8,018 nucleotides of DNA from Bacteroidales bacterium (GCA_017538685.1 JAFYIK010000267.1:1-8018); one strand, 5' to 3'. Numbered from the stretch's first letter, positions 1 to 7,766 are shown. The notes: a model not told the origin generated them from the sequence alone. Made by a program: numbers and translations.

Positions 1-1
1 G

Positions 2-547
2 ACCTGGGTCTATATCGTCATCTACGACATCTGGAACTTCGCCTACACCTACAACTGCCTGCCTACCCACAGCTGGTATTGCGGTGTCGCCCTGCTTCTT
101 GCTCCTACCATCGCGGCTCTCCTCTGGAACCGTGGCGGCTGGATCCAGAACCGTGCTAACACTCTCGCGATTTGGTGTATGTTCGCCCAGGTGTTCCCGC
201 TCTTCCAGGAGACCTTTATGGATGGAACCCAGTGGACCAAGTGGGCAACTCTGCCCGTTCTCTATCCTCAGGGAGCAGAGACCGTCGCACAGCTCTATGC
301 TGCCGCCGGCATCTCCAGCCAGACCGTGACCCCGGAAATCGTAGGCACGACAGTGGAGGCCACTCAGGTGGCGGCCAACCCGACTATGATGGTCGTCATC
401 AGCGCCCTCGCGCTGCTCACTAACTGCATCGCTCTCGGCTACATTATCTATGTTTCCAAGAAGCGCCACATCAATCCTTACAAGGAGGATGTGTTCGTGG
501 ACCAGAAGTACTACAAAGACTCGATGGCCCGTGCAGTTGTGGACTAA
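2..547 (+). CDS. C-terminal part of a DUF5692-like integral membrane protein (5' end outside window)
   Basis: An open frame enters at base 2 and stops at TAA 545-547, giving 181 visible residues; the start lies upstream of the window. The fragment is strongly hydrophobic. Likely membrane segments are residues 1-17 (containing DIWNFAYTYNC, 9-19), 26-42, 54-68 and 128-151. A basic, polar tail follows (KKRHINPYKEDVF, residues 153-165). The WNFAYxYNC stretch, the following W-rich helix and the basic tail match my memory of the DUF5692 family, polytopic membrane proteins of unknown function in Bacteroidota and Firmicutes; no search was run. Residues 75-127 form a long polar stretch between the last two hydrophobic segments and may be a lineage-specific insertion. 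A hairpin terminator follows 17 bp after the stop, so this is the last gene of its transcript. No activity can be assigned. The reading frame is certain; the family name is moderately sure. Confidence 0.75.
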   Translation, partial: TWVYIVIYDIWNFAYTYNCLPTHSWYCGVALLLAPTIAALLWNRGGWIQNRANTLAIWCMFAQVFPLFQETFMDGTQWTKWATLPVLYPQGAETVAQLYAAAGISSQTVTPEIVGTTVEATQVAANPTMMVVISALALLTNCIALGYIIYVSKKRHINPYKEDVFVDQKYYKDSMARAVVD

Positions 548-564
548 TCAACGCATCAAACAAG

Positions 565-594
565 AAGAGGCGACCTGCAAGGGCCGCCTCTTTT
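565..594 (+). terminator. Hairpin terminator between convergent genes, possibly bidirectional
   Basis: The arms AAGAGGCG (565-572) and CGCCTCTT (585-592) are perfectly complementary around a 12-base loop, and a T-run (591-594) follows on the plus strand. The site starts 17 bp after the stop of the DUF5692-like gene. It also lies just beyond the stop of the minus-strand transporter gene at 609. Read on the minus strand the tail is CTTGTTTG, a weaker U-tract, so the hairpin may end both transcripts but looks better for the plus strand. Confidence 0.8.
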
Positions 595-608
595 CTGTGT
601 AGACAAAA

Positions 609-2288
609 CTATAACGCGGACTTTTCTCCGAAGCGGGCTTCGACGACGTTCATTACATAGTCGCCGGTCTTTTCGCTCTCGTTGATCATATCCATAAAGA
701 CGTTGCCGGCTTCGTAGGTGTAGACGTGATTGTCCACGTCGGCGACATTCTTCGTGCGAAGCATATCGCGGAGGTCATTGATCTTGCGCTCGATATCTTC
801 GGAATCGGAGAGCTTGAAGTCTTCGCGGCGTCCTGCAAGGACATTGTTCATCTGGTTCATAGCGGCCTCCACCAGGTGGGTCATTTCAGTGCCTGCTGCA
901 ACCTGCTCGTCGGTAAAGACGATTTTCTGGTCGCGCTTACGGCGAAGAATGCGGGCAAGGTTGTAGAAACTGTCGCCGATGGATTCGAGCTCGCCTATCT
1001 GGCGGAGCATTTCGCGTATCTTGGCCTTGGTGTCGTCCGAAAGATGGGCGTCTGAAACCTGGCCCAGATACTGGGCGATCTCGTTCTCCATCCTGTCGCT
1101 GATATCCTCGTACTTCTTGATGCGGTCGAAAATCTCTTTGAATTTATCTTCTTCTTGCGTGAAGTAGAGCTCCTTCACCATTCCGAACATACGCAGCATA
1201 CGTTTGCCGAAGGTGGCGATTTCCTGCTGGGCCTGGAACACGGAAAGTTCCGGGGTCTTCATAAGACCGCCGCGTATATATTTGAGGCGGAATTCGACCT
1301 CTTCGTCGCTCTTCTTGGGCTTGATGATAAGGCAGACAAGTTTCTCAATCTGCGGCACGAAGCCGATCAGCAGGGCCGTGTTGATGACATTGAATCCGGT
1401 GTGGAAGGCCGCCAGCGCGAATGAAAGGCGTGCGGGATCCACGCTCTCGGCCGTGGGGTCTATGCCCACGATGCGGCAGACTGCACGCACGAAGGGGAAG
1501 AACACTATCAGCACCCACACCACGCCGAAGACGTTGAACAGAAGGTGGGCCATAGCGGTGCGGCGCGCCTGAGTGTTCGCGTTGAGAGCGGCGAGGTTAG
1601 CCGTGACCGTGGTACCGATATTCTCGCCCATAACGAGCGCGATACCCTGGAAGATGGTGATGGCTCCGGTCGAGCAGAGGACCATAGTGATGGCCATCAG
1701 CGCGGCCGAGCTCTGGACCATAGCGGTGAGCAGGGTGCCTATCAGAAGGAACAGCAGGATGGTCCAGTAGTTGGTCTTGAAGCTGGCGAAGAAGTTCACT
1801 ACCGCCGGATTGCTGGCTAGATCGAGTTCCGTGCCGCCCTGTTTGAGCATACCGAGCGCAAAGAGCAGGAACGACAGACCGAACAGGAAATCGCCTATAT
1901 AGCGGTGCTTGCCCGTCTGAATCAGGATGATCGCGATGAGGAACACGGGCCACACCACGTTGGCAATGTTGAACGAGAAGCCTGCCGACATAATCCAGGC
2001 GCTCATAGTGGTGCCTATATTGGCGCCCATAATCACGGAAATCGCCTGGCTGAGGGTGAGCAGTGCTGCATTGACGAAGGACACGGTCATAACCGTCGTT
2101 GCAGCCGAAGACTGCACGGCGACTGTCACGAGGGCGCCCGTGGCGACGCCGGAAAAGCGGTTGGTCGTCATCTTTCCCAGGAGGTGACGAAGTTGCGGTC
2201 CCGCCATTTTCTGCAGGGCTTCGCTCATCACCTTCATACCGTAGATGAGCAGGGCTATCGAGCCAAGTAATTTCAGGATAGTCAGCAT
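609..2288 (-). CDS. Na+/phosphate cotransporter-like protein with PhoU-like C-terminal domain (paralogue A)
   Basis: This 559-residue membrane protein belongs to the Na/Pi-cotransporter (NptA/YjbB-like) family and probably imports or exports phosphate with sodium across the inner membrane. The N-terminal 320 residues hold the family's inverted pair of Na_Pi_cotrans repeats. The first repeat has QSSA at 59-62 followed by GANIGTT at 88-94; the second has QSSA at 192-195 followed by GENIGTT at 221-227. Residues 350-555 are a helical PhoU-like domain with acidic metal-site-type motifs: YEDISDRMENEI (393-404), ELESIGDSFYN (433-443) and ESEKTGDYVMNV (537-548). It is the last gene of a three-gene operon, 6 bp after paralogue B, and no strong Shine-Dalgarno precedes its ATG. 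In the first 100 aligned positions I count about 63 identities with paralogue B, so the pair arose by tandem duplication. The second QSS motif has drifted (QSSAALMAIT, against QSSATATAIT in B). The family is confident; transport direction and substrate are inferred. Confidence 0.92.
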   Translation of the reverse strand: MLTILKLLGSIALLIYGMKVMSEALQKMAGPQLRHLLGKMTTNRFSGVATGALVTVAVQSSAATTVMTVSFVNAALLTLSQAISVIMGANIGTTMSAWIMSAGFSFNIANVVWPVFLIAIILIQTGKHRYIGDFLFGLSFLLFALGMLKQGGTELDLASNPAVVNFFASFKTNYWTILLFLLIGTLLTAMVQSSAALMAITMVLCSTGAITIFQGIALVMGENIGTTVTANLAALNANTQARRTAMAHLLFNVFGVVWVLIVFFPFVRAVCRIVGIDPTAESVDPARLSFALAAFHTGFNVINTALLIGFVPQIEKLVCLIIKPKKSDEEVEFRLKYIRGGLMKTPELSVFQAQQEIATFGKRMLRMFGMVKELYFTQEEDKFKEIFDRIKKYEDISDRMENEIAQYLGQVSDAHLSDDTKAKIREMLRQIGELESIGDSFYNLARILRRKRDQKIVFTDEQVAAGTEMTHLVEAAMNQMNNVLAGRREDFKLSDSEDIERKINDLRDMLRTKNVADVDNHVYTYEAGNVFMDMINESEKTGDYVMNVVEARFGEKSAL

Positions 2289-2294
2289 ATATCG

Positions 2295-4028
2295 CTAGTT
2301 GTTCTTTGCGCCTATCACGCTTTGTGAGATATTGATAATGAAGTCACCCATCTTCTCGAAGCAGTTGACAAGGTCCATATAGAATGATCCGGTCTCGTAG
2401 GGGTAGGTGGATTTCTCGATATTGGTGAGGTGCTCGTTGCGCAGGCGGTCGCGATACTCGTTGATGGCTTTCTCGGCCGCTTCCGCATTATTAATGTCGT
2501 TAAGCTCGACCAGCGGGGTGCTGAGGTTGTGGTCCATAGCTGCGAAGGCATCTTCCAGCAGGCCGACCATATGGTTCAGCCGCTCGAGCATCTTGTCGGT
2601 AAACTTGCCTTCGTGGTCCCACAGACGGGCCAGGATCTTGCCCACGGTCTCGCCGCTGTCGCCAAGCGACTCCATCTCGCCGATAATACGGTACAGTTCG
2701 CGCACGCGCGCCAGACCGCCGGTACTCAGTTCATTGCCGGACACAGCCTGCAGATAGGCCGCTATATCGCGTTCGATATTGTCCGTGAGGTCTTCGTACT
2801 GGACCAGTTTCTTGTCCACTTCCTCGAACTCCTTCATAGAGCCCGCATTGATGGCATCGCGGATGAAATCGAGGTCCTTGCGGCACACGCGGCCAAATTC
2901 GACCACCTCCAGCTTGGCGCTGTTCAGCGCAATATCGCCGGTAGCGAGCGTTCCCACACCCACGCCGATGTACTTGAGCCTGTAGGATTCGCCCGAATCG
3001 CCCTTTGCAGGCACCATCAGCGTCACAAGCTTCTCAAGCTGAGGGATGAACCAGACGAGGATCAAGGTGGTGATAACGTTGAATACGGTATGCAGCACGG
3101 CCACGCTGTACGGCAGGGAAGCCACAAGGTGCTCCTGAGTGGCCGGATCGGCGTCCGCGAAGCTTATCGTGACCGGGTTCGGGAAGCCCAGCGCGGCCAC
3201 GGAAAGGCCTACCAGGTTCAGGAACGGGCGGAAGAACAGCAGCGCCAGGATCACTCCGAACAGGTTGAACAGGAAGTGCGCGCGCGCCGTACGCTTGGCG
3301 CTCATATTGGCCACTGCCGCAGCTATGTTGGAGGTCACCGTGGTTCCAAGGTTGCTGCCAAGGACCATAGCGGTAGCCATAGTGAACGGGATGTATCCCT
3401 GCGCGACGAGCAGCATAGTGATGGCGGTCGCCGTGGCGGAGCTCTGCAGCATCAGGGTGATGACTGCGCCGGCCAGCATAAAGAGGAAGATGCTGCCCAC
3501 GCCGTGGCCGGAAAGGTTGCCCAGGAAGATGCGCACACCCTCATTGTCCAGCAGCGCGGACGAGGTCTCCTTCAGGATGGAAAGGCCGAGGAAGAGGAAC
3601 GCGAAACCCATCAGGAACTCACCCAGGTTGGCATATTTCTTTATGCTCATCGCCACGAAAGCGAAAAACATAAGCGGGATGGCGATGGTCGCTATGCTCC
3701 AGCTGCCTCCGCCGAAGCTGAGGGCGAAGATCCAGGCCGTCACCGTGGTTCCGATGTTGGCGCCCATAATCACCGCGATTGCGTTCCCGAGCGCGAGCAG
3801 ACCCGCGTTCACGAAGCTCACGATCATAAGCGTCGTGGCGGTCGAGCTCTGCACCATAGCGGTGACCACTATACCGGTCAGGATGCACTTGAAGTTGTTC
3901 GACGTCATCTTGGCCATAAACTGCCGCATACGGTTTCCGGCCATTTTCTGAAGGCCTCCGCTCATCAGCGACATTCCGTAGAGGAACATCGCGAGCGAGC
4001 CCAGGAGTTTTAAGATCTGCAATAACAT
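2295..4028 (-). CDS. Na+/phosphate cotransporter-like protein with PhoU-like C-terminal domain (paralogue B)
   Basis: This 577-residue protein has the same architecture as its downstream neighbour. The membrane part (1-340) has two Na_Pi_cotrans repeats, with QSST at 60-63 plus GANIGTT at 89-95, and QSSA at 195-198 plus GSNLGTT at 224-230. The QSS motifs are where family members are known to bind sodium and phosphate. A cytoplasmic helical PhoU-like domain (about 365-570) carries YEDLTDNIERDI (411-422), EMESLGDSGETV (451-462) and CFEKMGDFIINI (556-567). The length is normal for Bacteroidota members that fuse transporter and PhoU. The start ATG lies 1 bp after the stop of the MORN gene, so translation is probably coupled. 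A weak GGAA sits about 11 bases before the start, within the end of the preceding gene. The tail likely senses or gates transport by analogy with PhoU; this is inference. Confidence 0.93.
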   Translation of the reverse strand: MLLQILKLLGSLAMFLYGMSLMSGGLQKMAGNRMRQFMAKMTSNNFKCILTGIVVTAMVQSSTATTLMIVSFVNAGLLALGNAIAVIMGANIGTTVTAWIFALSFGGGSWSIATIAIPLMFFAFVAMSIKKYANLGEFLMGFAFLFLGLSILKETSSALLDNEGVRIFLGNLSGHGVGSIFLFMLAGAVITLMLQSSATATAITMLLVAQGYIPFTMATAMVLGSNLGTTVTSNIAAAVANMSAKRTARAHFLFNLFGVILALLFFRPFLNLVGLSVAALGFPNPVTISFADADPATQEHLVASLPYSVAVLHTVFNVITTLILVWFIPQLEKLVTLMVPAKGDSGESYRLKYIGVGVGTLATGDIALNSAKLEVVEFGRVCRKDLDFIRDAINAGSMKEFEEVDKKLVQYEDLTDNIERDIAAYLQAVSGNELSTGGLARVRELYRIIGEMESLGDSGETVGKILARLWDHEGKFTDKMLERLNHMVGLLEDAFAAMDHNLSTPLVELNDINNAEAAEKAINEYRDRLRNEHLTNIEKSTYPYETGSFYMDLVNCFEKMGDFIINISQSVIGAKNN

Positions 4029-4029
4029 A

Positions 4030-5394
4030 TTATTTATTCCAGGTTAGTCTGAGTTTATATTCGTCTCCGTCGTAGACGCAGCCGTCGGACCATTCGCGGC
4101 CCTCTATTTCTTCGTAGTACTGCACCTCGGAGCCGGGGAGTATGAGCTTCGTCCCTTCGCAGGTCTGGATGGTGATGCAGTTTTTCTGGATACGGACCAC
4201 TTTGTAGGAGAGGAAACCGATGAAGGGCAGGGAACCGAGCTTCACTTCATAATCGCTCTCAGTGTAATCCCAGTCCTTGTCCGAGCCGCCCACGCTCCAC
4301 GACCTATGTCCGTGCAAGGCGTGTAGGATGATGGGGCTGTCCGGAGCCTCGGGCTCCTGGAACACGCCGTTAATGAACACGCCTTCCTGCAATATGCCGG
4401 ATTTTCTGTTTTCGTAGCGGCCAAGGCCGTGCGCCAGTCCTTCGTGGAACTGGCCCTCGTAGCGCATACCTTCGTAGCTTGAGTCCTTGCGGCCGTAGAG
4501 GATGCCCTTGCCCTCGGGACGGTCGTTTTCGAGCGGACCTTCGTAGATCCAGGAACAACCGTAGTCGATATAACCGTCGGGCCAGACGTGGGCCTTCGTG
4601 TCGAAAACCGGAGCGAGGGGCATAGGGATTTCGAGCTCCGCGCCCGCAAGCTTATCGCGCTTCCACTCCTGGTCGTCAGTCAGTTTGCCGTTCTCCCAGT
4701 GCTCGGTGCGGAATTTCATAGTCGTGGCGTCGTGGACCGTGACGAATCCGTCGTAGGGCTTGAACCACTTCAGGTCGTCGCCGTAGTGGTCCATCGAATT
4801 GCCGTCGGGGAAGAGTACGCTTACCCGGGTCGCGGTTTTATAAGAAGAGCCGCCGTAATCGTTGGAGGTGTAGGAGCCGCCTTTCTGGACGACGGTGTAC
4901 TCGCCGTCTTCTCCGCGGAGCTTAAGGGTTAAATTAAGGAATCCCTCGTCCGGTTCTTCGACAAAGTGCTCCAGAAGCTTCCATTTGCGTTTTGCCGGAG
5001 CCTTTTCGTCGGCGTACCATTCGACAACGTACGGCGCTTTTTCGTCCAGCACCAGCTCGAAGCCGTAGCGTTTGTTCCTTATGAACATCGCAATGCTGTC
5101 CGGTCCGTCGGGATGGTGGACGAGGAACTGGCCGTGAAGGGCGAAAAATGTTCCGTCGGAGGAGAAATCAATCCAGGCCTTCTCGATGAAGGAACCGTCA
5201 GCGAAATCGTAACGGCCGTCAGCCGCATAGGCCGGGCCGTCGATATGCGCGAAATTGAGGTGGAAATAACCGCGGAAGCGATCCCCGTTCGGGAATACAA
5301 CTTCTCCTTCGCCTTTGGGGCCGCCCAGCTTTTCAAGGATTACGTCCTTGAACTGCCAGCCGCCCTTGTAAATCGGATCTTTGCTCTTTGCCAT
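4030..5394 (-). CDS. MORN-repeat protein, first gene of the Na/Pi transporter operon
   Basis: This 454-residue soluble-looking protein begins MAKSKDPIYKGGW. The open frame extends 21 codons further to an ATG at 5457. That longer start would overlap the divergent gene at 5437 and its promoter, and its extra residues look like translated spacer, so the 5394 start is chosen. No signal peptide or membrane helix is visible. MORN-like units occur at residues 23-45 (GEGEVVFPNGDRFRGYF, 28-44), 283-301 (YEGPLENDRPEGKGILYG), 312-328 (YEGQFHEGLAHGLGRYE) and partially at 336-345 (QEGVFINGVF). More degenerate units lie between. MORN repeats form elongated beta-hairpin rods that bind proteins, and sometimes lipids, in other organisms; they have no catalytic role by themselves. 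The C-terminal 90 residues, rich in W, Y and acidic residues, are unassigned. The stop is 1 bp before transporter B, so the product may be made in step with the transporters. Function is unknown. Confidence 0.82.
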   Translation of the reverse strand: MAKSKDPIYKGGWQFKDVILEKLGGPKGEGEVVFPNGDRFRGYFHLNFAHIDGPAYAADGRYDFADGSFIEKAWIDFSSDGTFFALHGQFLVHHPDGPDSIAMFIRNKRYGFELVLDEKAPYVVEWYADEKAPAKRKWKLLEHFVEEPDEGFLNLTLKLRGEDGEYTVVQKGGSYTSNDYGGSSYKTATRVSVLFPDGNSMDHYGDDLKWFKPYDGFVTVHDATTMKFRTEHWENGKLTDDQEWKRDKLAGAELEIPMPLAPVFDTKAHVWPDGYIDYGCSWIYEGPLENDRPEGKGILYGRKDSSYEGMRYEGQFHEGLAHGLGRYENRKSGILQEGVFINGVFQEPEAPDSPIILHALHGHRSWSVGGSDKDWDYTESDYEVKLGSLPFIGFLSYKVVRIQKNCITIQTCEGTKLILPGSEVQYYEEIEGREWSDGCVYDGDEYKLRLTWNK

Positions 5395-5398
5395 ACGT

Positions 5399-5429
5399 TT
5401 TGTAAAGATAGTGAAAATCTCTAATTTTG
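5399..5429 (+). promoter_or_regulatory. Bacteroidota-type promoter (TTTG / TAnnTTTG) for the gene at 5437
   Basis: TTTG at 5399-5402 and TAATTTTG at 5422-5429 match the Bacteroidota -33 and -7 elements exactly, with 19 bp between them. The -7 element ends 7 bases before the ATG at 5437. Transcription should therefore start at or within a few bases of the start codon. The -33 box lies only 5 bp upstream of the divergent MORN gene's start codon. Confidence 0.75.
5403..5410 (-). promoter_or_regulatory. Possible -7 element for the MORN/transporter operon
   Basis: On the minus strand this reads TATCTTTA, one mismatch from TAnnTTTG, and it ends 8 bases before the ATG at 5394. No TTTG is found at the expected -33 position, so the assignment is weak. 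If real, this promoter sits inside the spacer of the divergent plus-strand promoter, and the two would compete. Confidence 0.3.
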
Positions 5430-5436
5430 CGTTACT

Positions 5437-5961
5437 ATGATTACGGCTGAAGAGCAATATCGCGAAGATTTGACCGCCTGCCTTCTGGAGGTGGCCACAG
5501 GAGACGGATTTCTAAAAGGAACACTGCTTGATACCCCGGACCTGGACGAGGCCTGGCTGCGCTACGCCCCTTCCTTCTACGGCGATGCGGTGCGCGAATT
5601 CAACGGCTATCCGGAGTACTGCCTCGCCTGCGCGGGTTACCTGGGGATGGCGGTGGCGCTTCTGTGGGACAAAGACTGGGAGAAGTACAAGGAGACTCCG
5701 TACAGCTATTTCCAGGGCGAACGTCATTTCGACGATATGGACGACCACATCACGGACAACATCCTGAAAGAGCGCAAGCACAGCGTCGCCGCGATGATGG
5801 CCTGCTCCTCTGCGGCCTACAACTTCCTTATGAAATCCGGCGCCGAGCCGGGCACCGCCGAAGCCTACAGACTATTCCTCGTGAGCGTGGAGGTTATGTA
5901 CAAAATAGGCGCCGCAATCGAGCTGCAGCGCCTTGGGTACAAATTCGAGGCCCTCAATTAA
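5437..5961 (+). CDS. Conserved-looking protein of unknown function (174 aa)
   Basis: I do not recognise a named domain, although the central part recalls uncharacterised proteins of Bacteroidota. The protein is acidic, mostly helical in appearance, and has no signal peptide. A hydrophobic patch at residues 61-77 (YCLACAGYLGMAVALLW) could be a buried helix. A conserved-looking charged and aromatic segment follows at 78-113: DKDWEKYKE, then PYSYFQGERHFDDMDDHI at 88-105. A second helical part covers 115-168. Cysteines are at 15, 62, 65 and 123; C62 and C65 form a CxxC that could be structural or metal-binding, but nothing else supports that. The gene has its own near-consensus promoter and no Shine-Dalgarno, so the mRNA is probably leaderless. 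It is divergent from the MORN operon across 42 bp, and its stop is 4 bp from that of the convergent nucleotidase gene. Codon use and third-position G/C bias match its neighbours, so it is a real gene. Confidence 0.8.
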   Translation: MITAEEQYREDLTACLLEVATGDGFLKGTLLDTPDLDEAWLRYAPSFYGDAVREFNGYPEYCLACAGYLGMAVALLWDKDWEKYKETPYSYFQGERHFDDMDDHITDNILKERKHSVAAMMACSSAAYNFLMKSGAEPGTAEAYRLFLVSVEVMYKIGAAIELQRLGYKFEALN

Positions 5962-5965
5962 ACTG

Positions 5966-7693
5966 TCAGTCTTCAATGAAATGTGGGGCGGTGTCCACAT
6001 AAAGATGCCCGCCTGACGCTGCGGCTTCCTCCCGCAGCACGCGCACCGCAGTTACGTTGTCCACCAGACTATTGTCCAGAAGGCGCGGGGAGTCGTTCCA
6101 ATCCAGCAGGGGATTGGGCAGGCCTGTGTAGTAGTCCGTCCGTTCCGAGGTAGCCAGATACTCGCTGACGGCGAGCCTGACCCTGCGCGACGCCCAGTCG
6201 CCGGCCCACTGGCCGTGGCTGTAGATAACCGCGCCGTCTTTTTCCAACGATTCCAGGTTATACCCCGAGAAATGGCAATCCAGGCCGGTCATTCCCCAGA
6301 AGAGGCTGCTTCCGCCGCTGGTCATCGAATATTCGAACACGGTGAGCAGTTCCTCATAGCTCAGGTCGTAGATGTAGGTGGTGTTGTCGAAGGGGAATAT
6401 TTCGTAGACATTGGCCACCGTTATATCTCTTCTGGCATTGCCGTTCAGCGAGATCGAAGTGCGCACGCCGCCGCTGTTCACGAATGCGACGTCCGCCTCG
6501 CCGATACGGCGGATTATGTCGCACATCCAGTTCGCAATCGCTGATGCGCGGTTGCCGCTGCCCGCAAGATAATAGTTGGTAGCGTCCACGTCGATATATC
6601 CTATGACGTCGTTAAGCTGATGCGAGACGGCATCCACCGCTTCCTTCGAAAAGTCGAGTATAGTCTGGTCCAGTTGCGTTGAAGAATCGGGCACCTTGAA
6701 GGTCTTCAGATTCTCGACCCCCTCAAAAGAGAGGATTCCGTCTTCGCCCAGGACGAATTTCATATCAGCCGTGGCGTAGTGCTCGCAGTAGCGGCCGCCC
6801 TGCAGATAGGGGAGGCCCCAGTCGGTCCTTCCCGAAACGGTCTGATGGCTGTGGCCGCCGAGGACAAGGTCTATGGCGCTGCCCCTCCCGAGGTTCACGG
6901 CGGCTGCTTCGGCCGCGCCGTGGATAAGCATAATGGTGGCGTCGCACTGGCCGGTCATTTCAAGCTCGGAAGCGATGCTGTTCACATCAGCATAATTTTC
7001 TTTGATGGTGTACCCTGCATCCGTGAACTTAGATGCCATAATACTGCCGGCATAATTGATCGCATAGCCGATCACGCCTATCTTCACGGGGGTTGTATTG
7101 CCTTTCGAGTCCACTGCCTCTTTTTCCAGGATCACATAGTCCCTGGTGCAGGACACGCGCTCGCCGTTGCGATACAGATTGGCGCAGAGGACAGGCACTT
7201 CGTTGACATAATGCACGCCGCCACGGTCATAGTCGGGGAGAGTGGCGTCCGCATCGACGATGGTCTCGAGACCCCAGTCGAATTCGTGGTTGCCCACGGC
7301 CACGGCATCGTAGTCCATAAGATCGAAGGCCACATACAACGGCCAGCCGTCCTGCAGGTTGGAAATGCTCGCGCCCTGGTAGATGTCGCCGCCATCCAAC
7401 AGCAGCCTGCGGTCTTTATTGTGCTCCACGTTGTTCGCCACGTACGCCAGACGGTAATGCACTCCGTCCGAGCCGGACTGGACGATATATCCGTGCATAT
7501 CGGTCGTCTGCACCAGCGGCAGCACATATTCCCCGGGTACAGGCTCCCGGGGTTTCTCCTCAGGCTGTTCCGGTTCCTTCTGTTCCTGCTGTTCTTCAGG
7601 CTTCTCAGGATCAACCGTCACCGGCGTCAGCACCGGTTCGCAGGCGCTCCAAAGCAGCGCCAGTGCAACAATTATAAGCTTTAAACGTTTCAT
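5966..7693 (-). CDS. Lipoprotein 5'-nucleotidase / metallophosphoesterase (UshA-like, two-domain)
   Basis: This 575-residue exported enzyme probably hydrolyses nucleotides or UDP-sugars to release phosphate or nucleoside. A lipoprotein signal (MKRLKLIIVALALLWSAC) puts the lipidated cysteine at 18. A P/E/Q-rich tether (about 28-53) follows. The calcineurin-like domain carries all the metal ligands: TTDMHG (63-68; D65, H67), GGD (101-103), GNHE (134-137), H258 in MLIHG, and GHSH (280-283). The C-terminal 5_nucleotid_C domain has NSGGVR (406-411) and FPFDN (433-437), equivalent to the substrate-binding Arg and Phe of UshA. The usual late N-x-F-x-A-x-GGDG-[YF] motif is replaced by SEYLATSERTDYY (510-522), so substrate choice may differ. 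Bacteroidota often split the two domains into separate genes; here they are fused. The 5' flank is A+T-rich and no clear promoter was found. The enzyme would act at the cell surface or in the periplasm and could feed the nearby phosphate transporters (inference). Confidence 0.92.
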   Translation of the reverse strand: MKRLKLIIVALALLWSACEPVLTPVTVDPEKPEEQQEQKEPEQPEEKPREPVPGEYVLPLVQTTDMHGYIVQSGSDGVHYRLAYVANNVEHNKDRRLLLDGGDIYQGASISNLQDGWPLYVAFDLMDYDAVAVGNHEFDWGLETIVDADATLPDYDRGGVHYVNEVPVLCANLYRNGERVSCTRDYVILEKEAVDSKGNTTPVKIGVIGYAINYAGSIMASKFTDAGYTIKENYADVNSIASELEMTGQCDATIMLIHGAAEAAAVNLGRGSAIDLVLGGHSHQTVSGRTDWGLPYLQGGRYCEHYATADMKFVLGEDGILSFEGVENLKTFKVPDSSTQLDQTILDFSKEAVDAVSHQLNDVIGYIDVDATNYYLAGSGNRASAIANWMCDIIRRIGEADVAFVNSGGVRTSISLNGNARRDITVANVYEIFPFDNTTYIYDLSYEELLTVFEYSMTSGGSSLFWGMTGLDCHFSGYNLESLEKDGAVIYSHGQWAGDWASRRVRLAVSEYLATSERTDYYTGLPNPLLDWNDSPRLLDNSLVDNVTAVRVLREEAAASGGHLYVDTAPHFIED

Positions 7694-7766
7694 TTTCCGA
7701 TGCAGGAAATAGTATAAATCTATAACTTATTATAAATAAGCATTTTACATTTTTGACCTTTTCATC

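Noticed and set aside
2430..4013. 527-codon plus-strand open frame opposite transporter B
   Set aside because: It lies wholly antisense to a clear membrane-protein gene. Its product is an H/R/E/D/G-rich mix with no fold-like pattern, as expected when a G+C-rich gene is read in the opposite strand's frame.
5395..5457. Longer start (ATG at 5457) for the MORN gene
   Set aside because: It would add 21 residues encoded by the promoter spacer and overlap the divergent gene by 21 bp; the ATG at 5394 fits better.
6779..7684. 301-codon plus-strand open frame opposite the nucleotidase gene
   Set aside because: It overlaps the conserved metallophosphoesterase domain on the other strand, has no upstream promoter or spacing of its own, and its C-terminal run of R/F/L only mirrors the P/E-rich tether.
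7726..7740. CTTATT-ATA-AATAAG palindrome upstream of the nucleotidase gene as an operator
   Set aside because: Six-base arms in a very A+T-rich stretch are easily due to chance. No second copy and no well-placed promoter was found near it.
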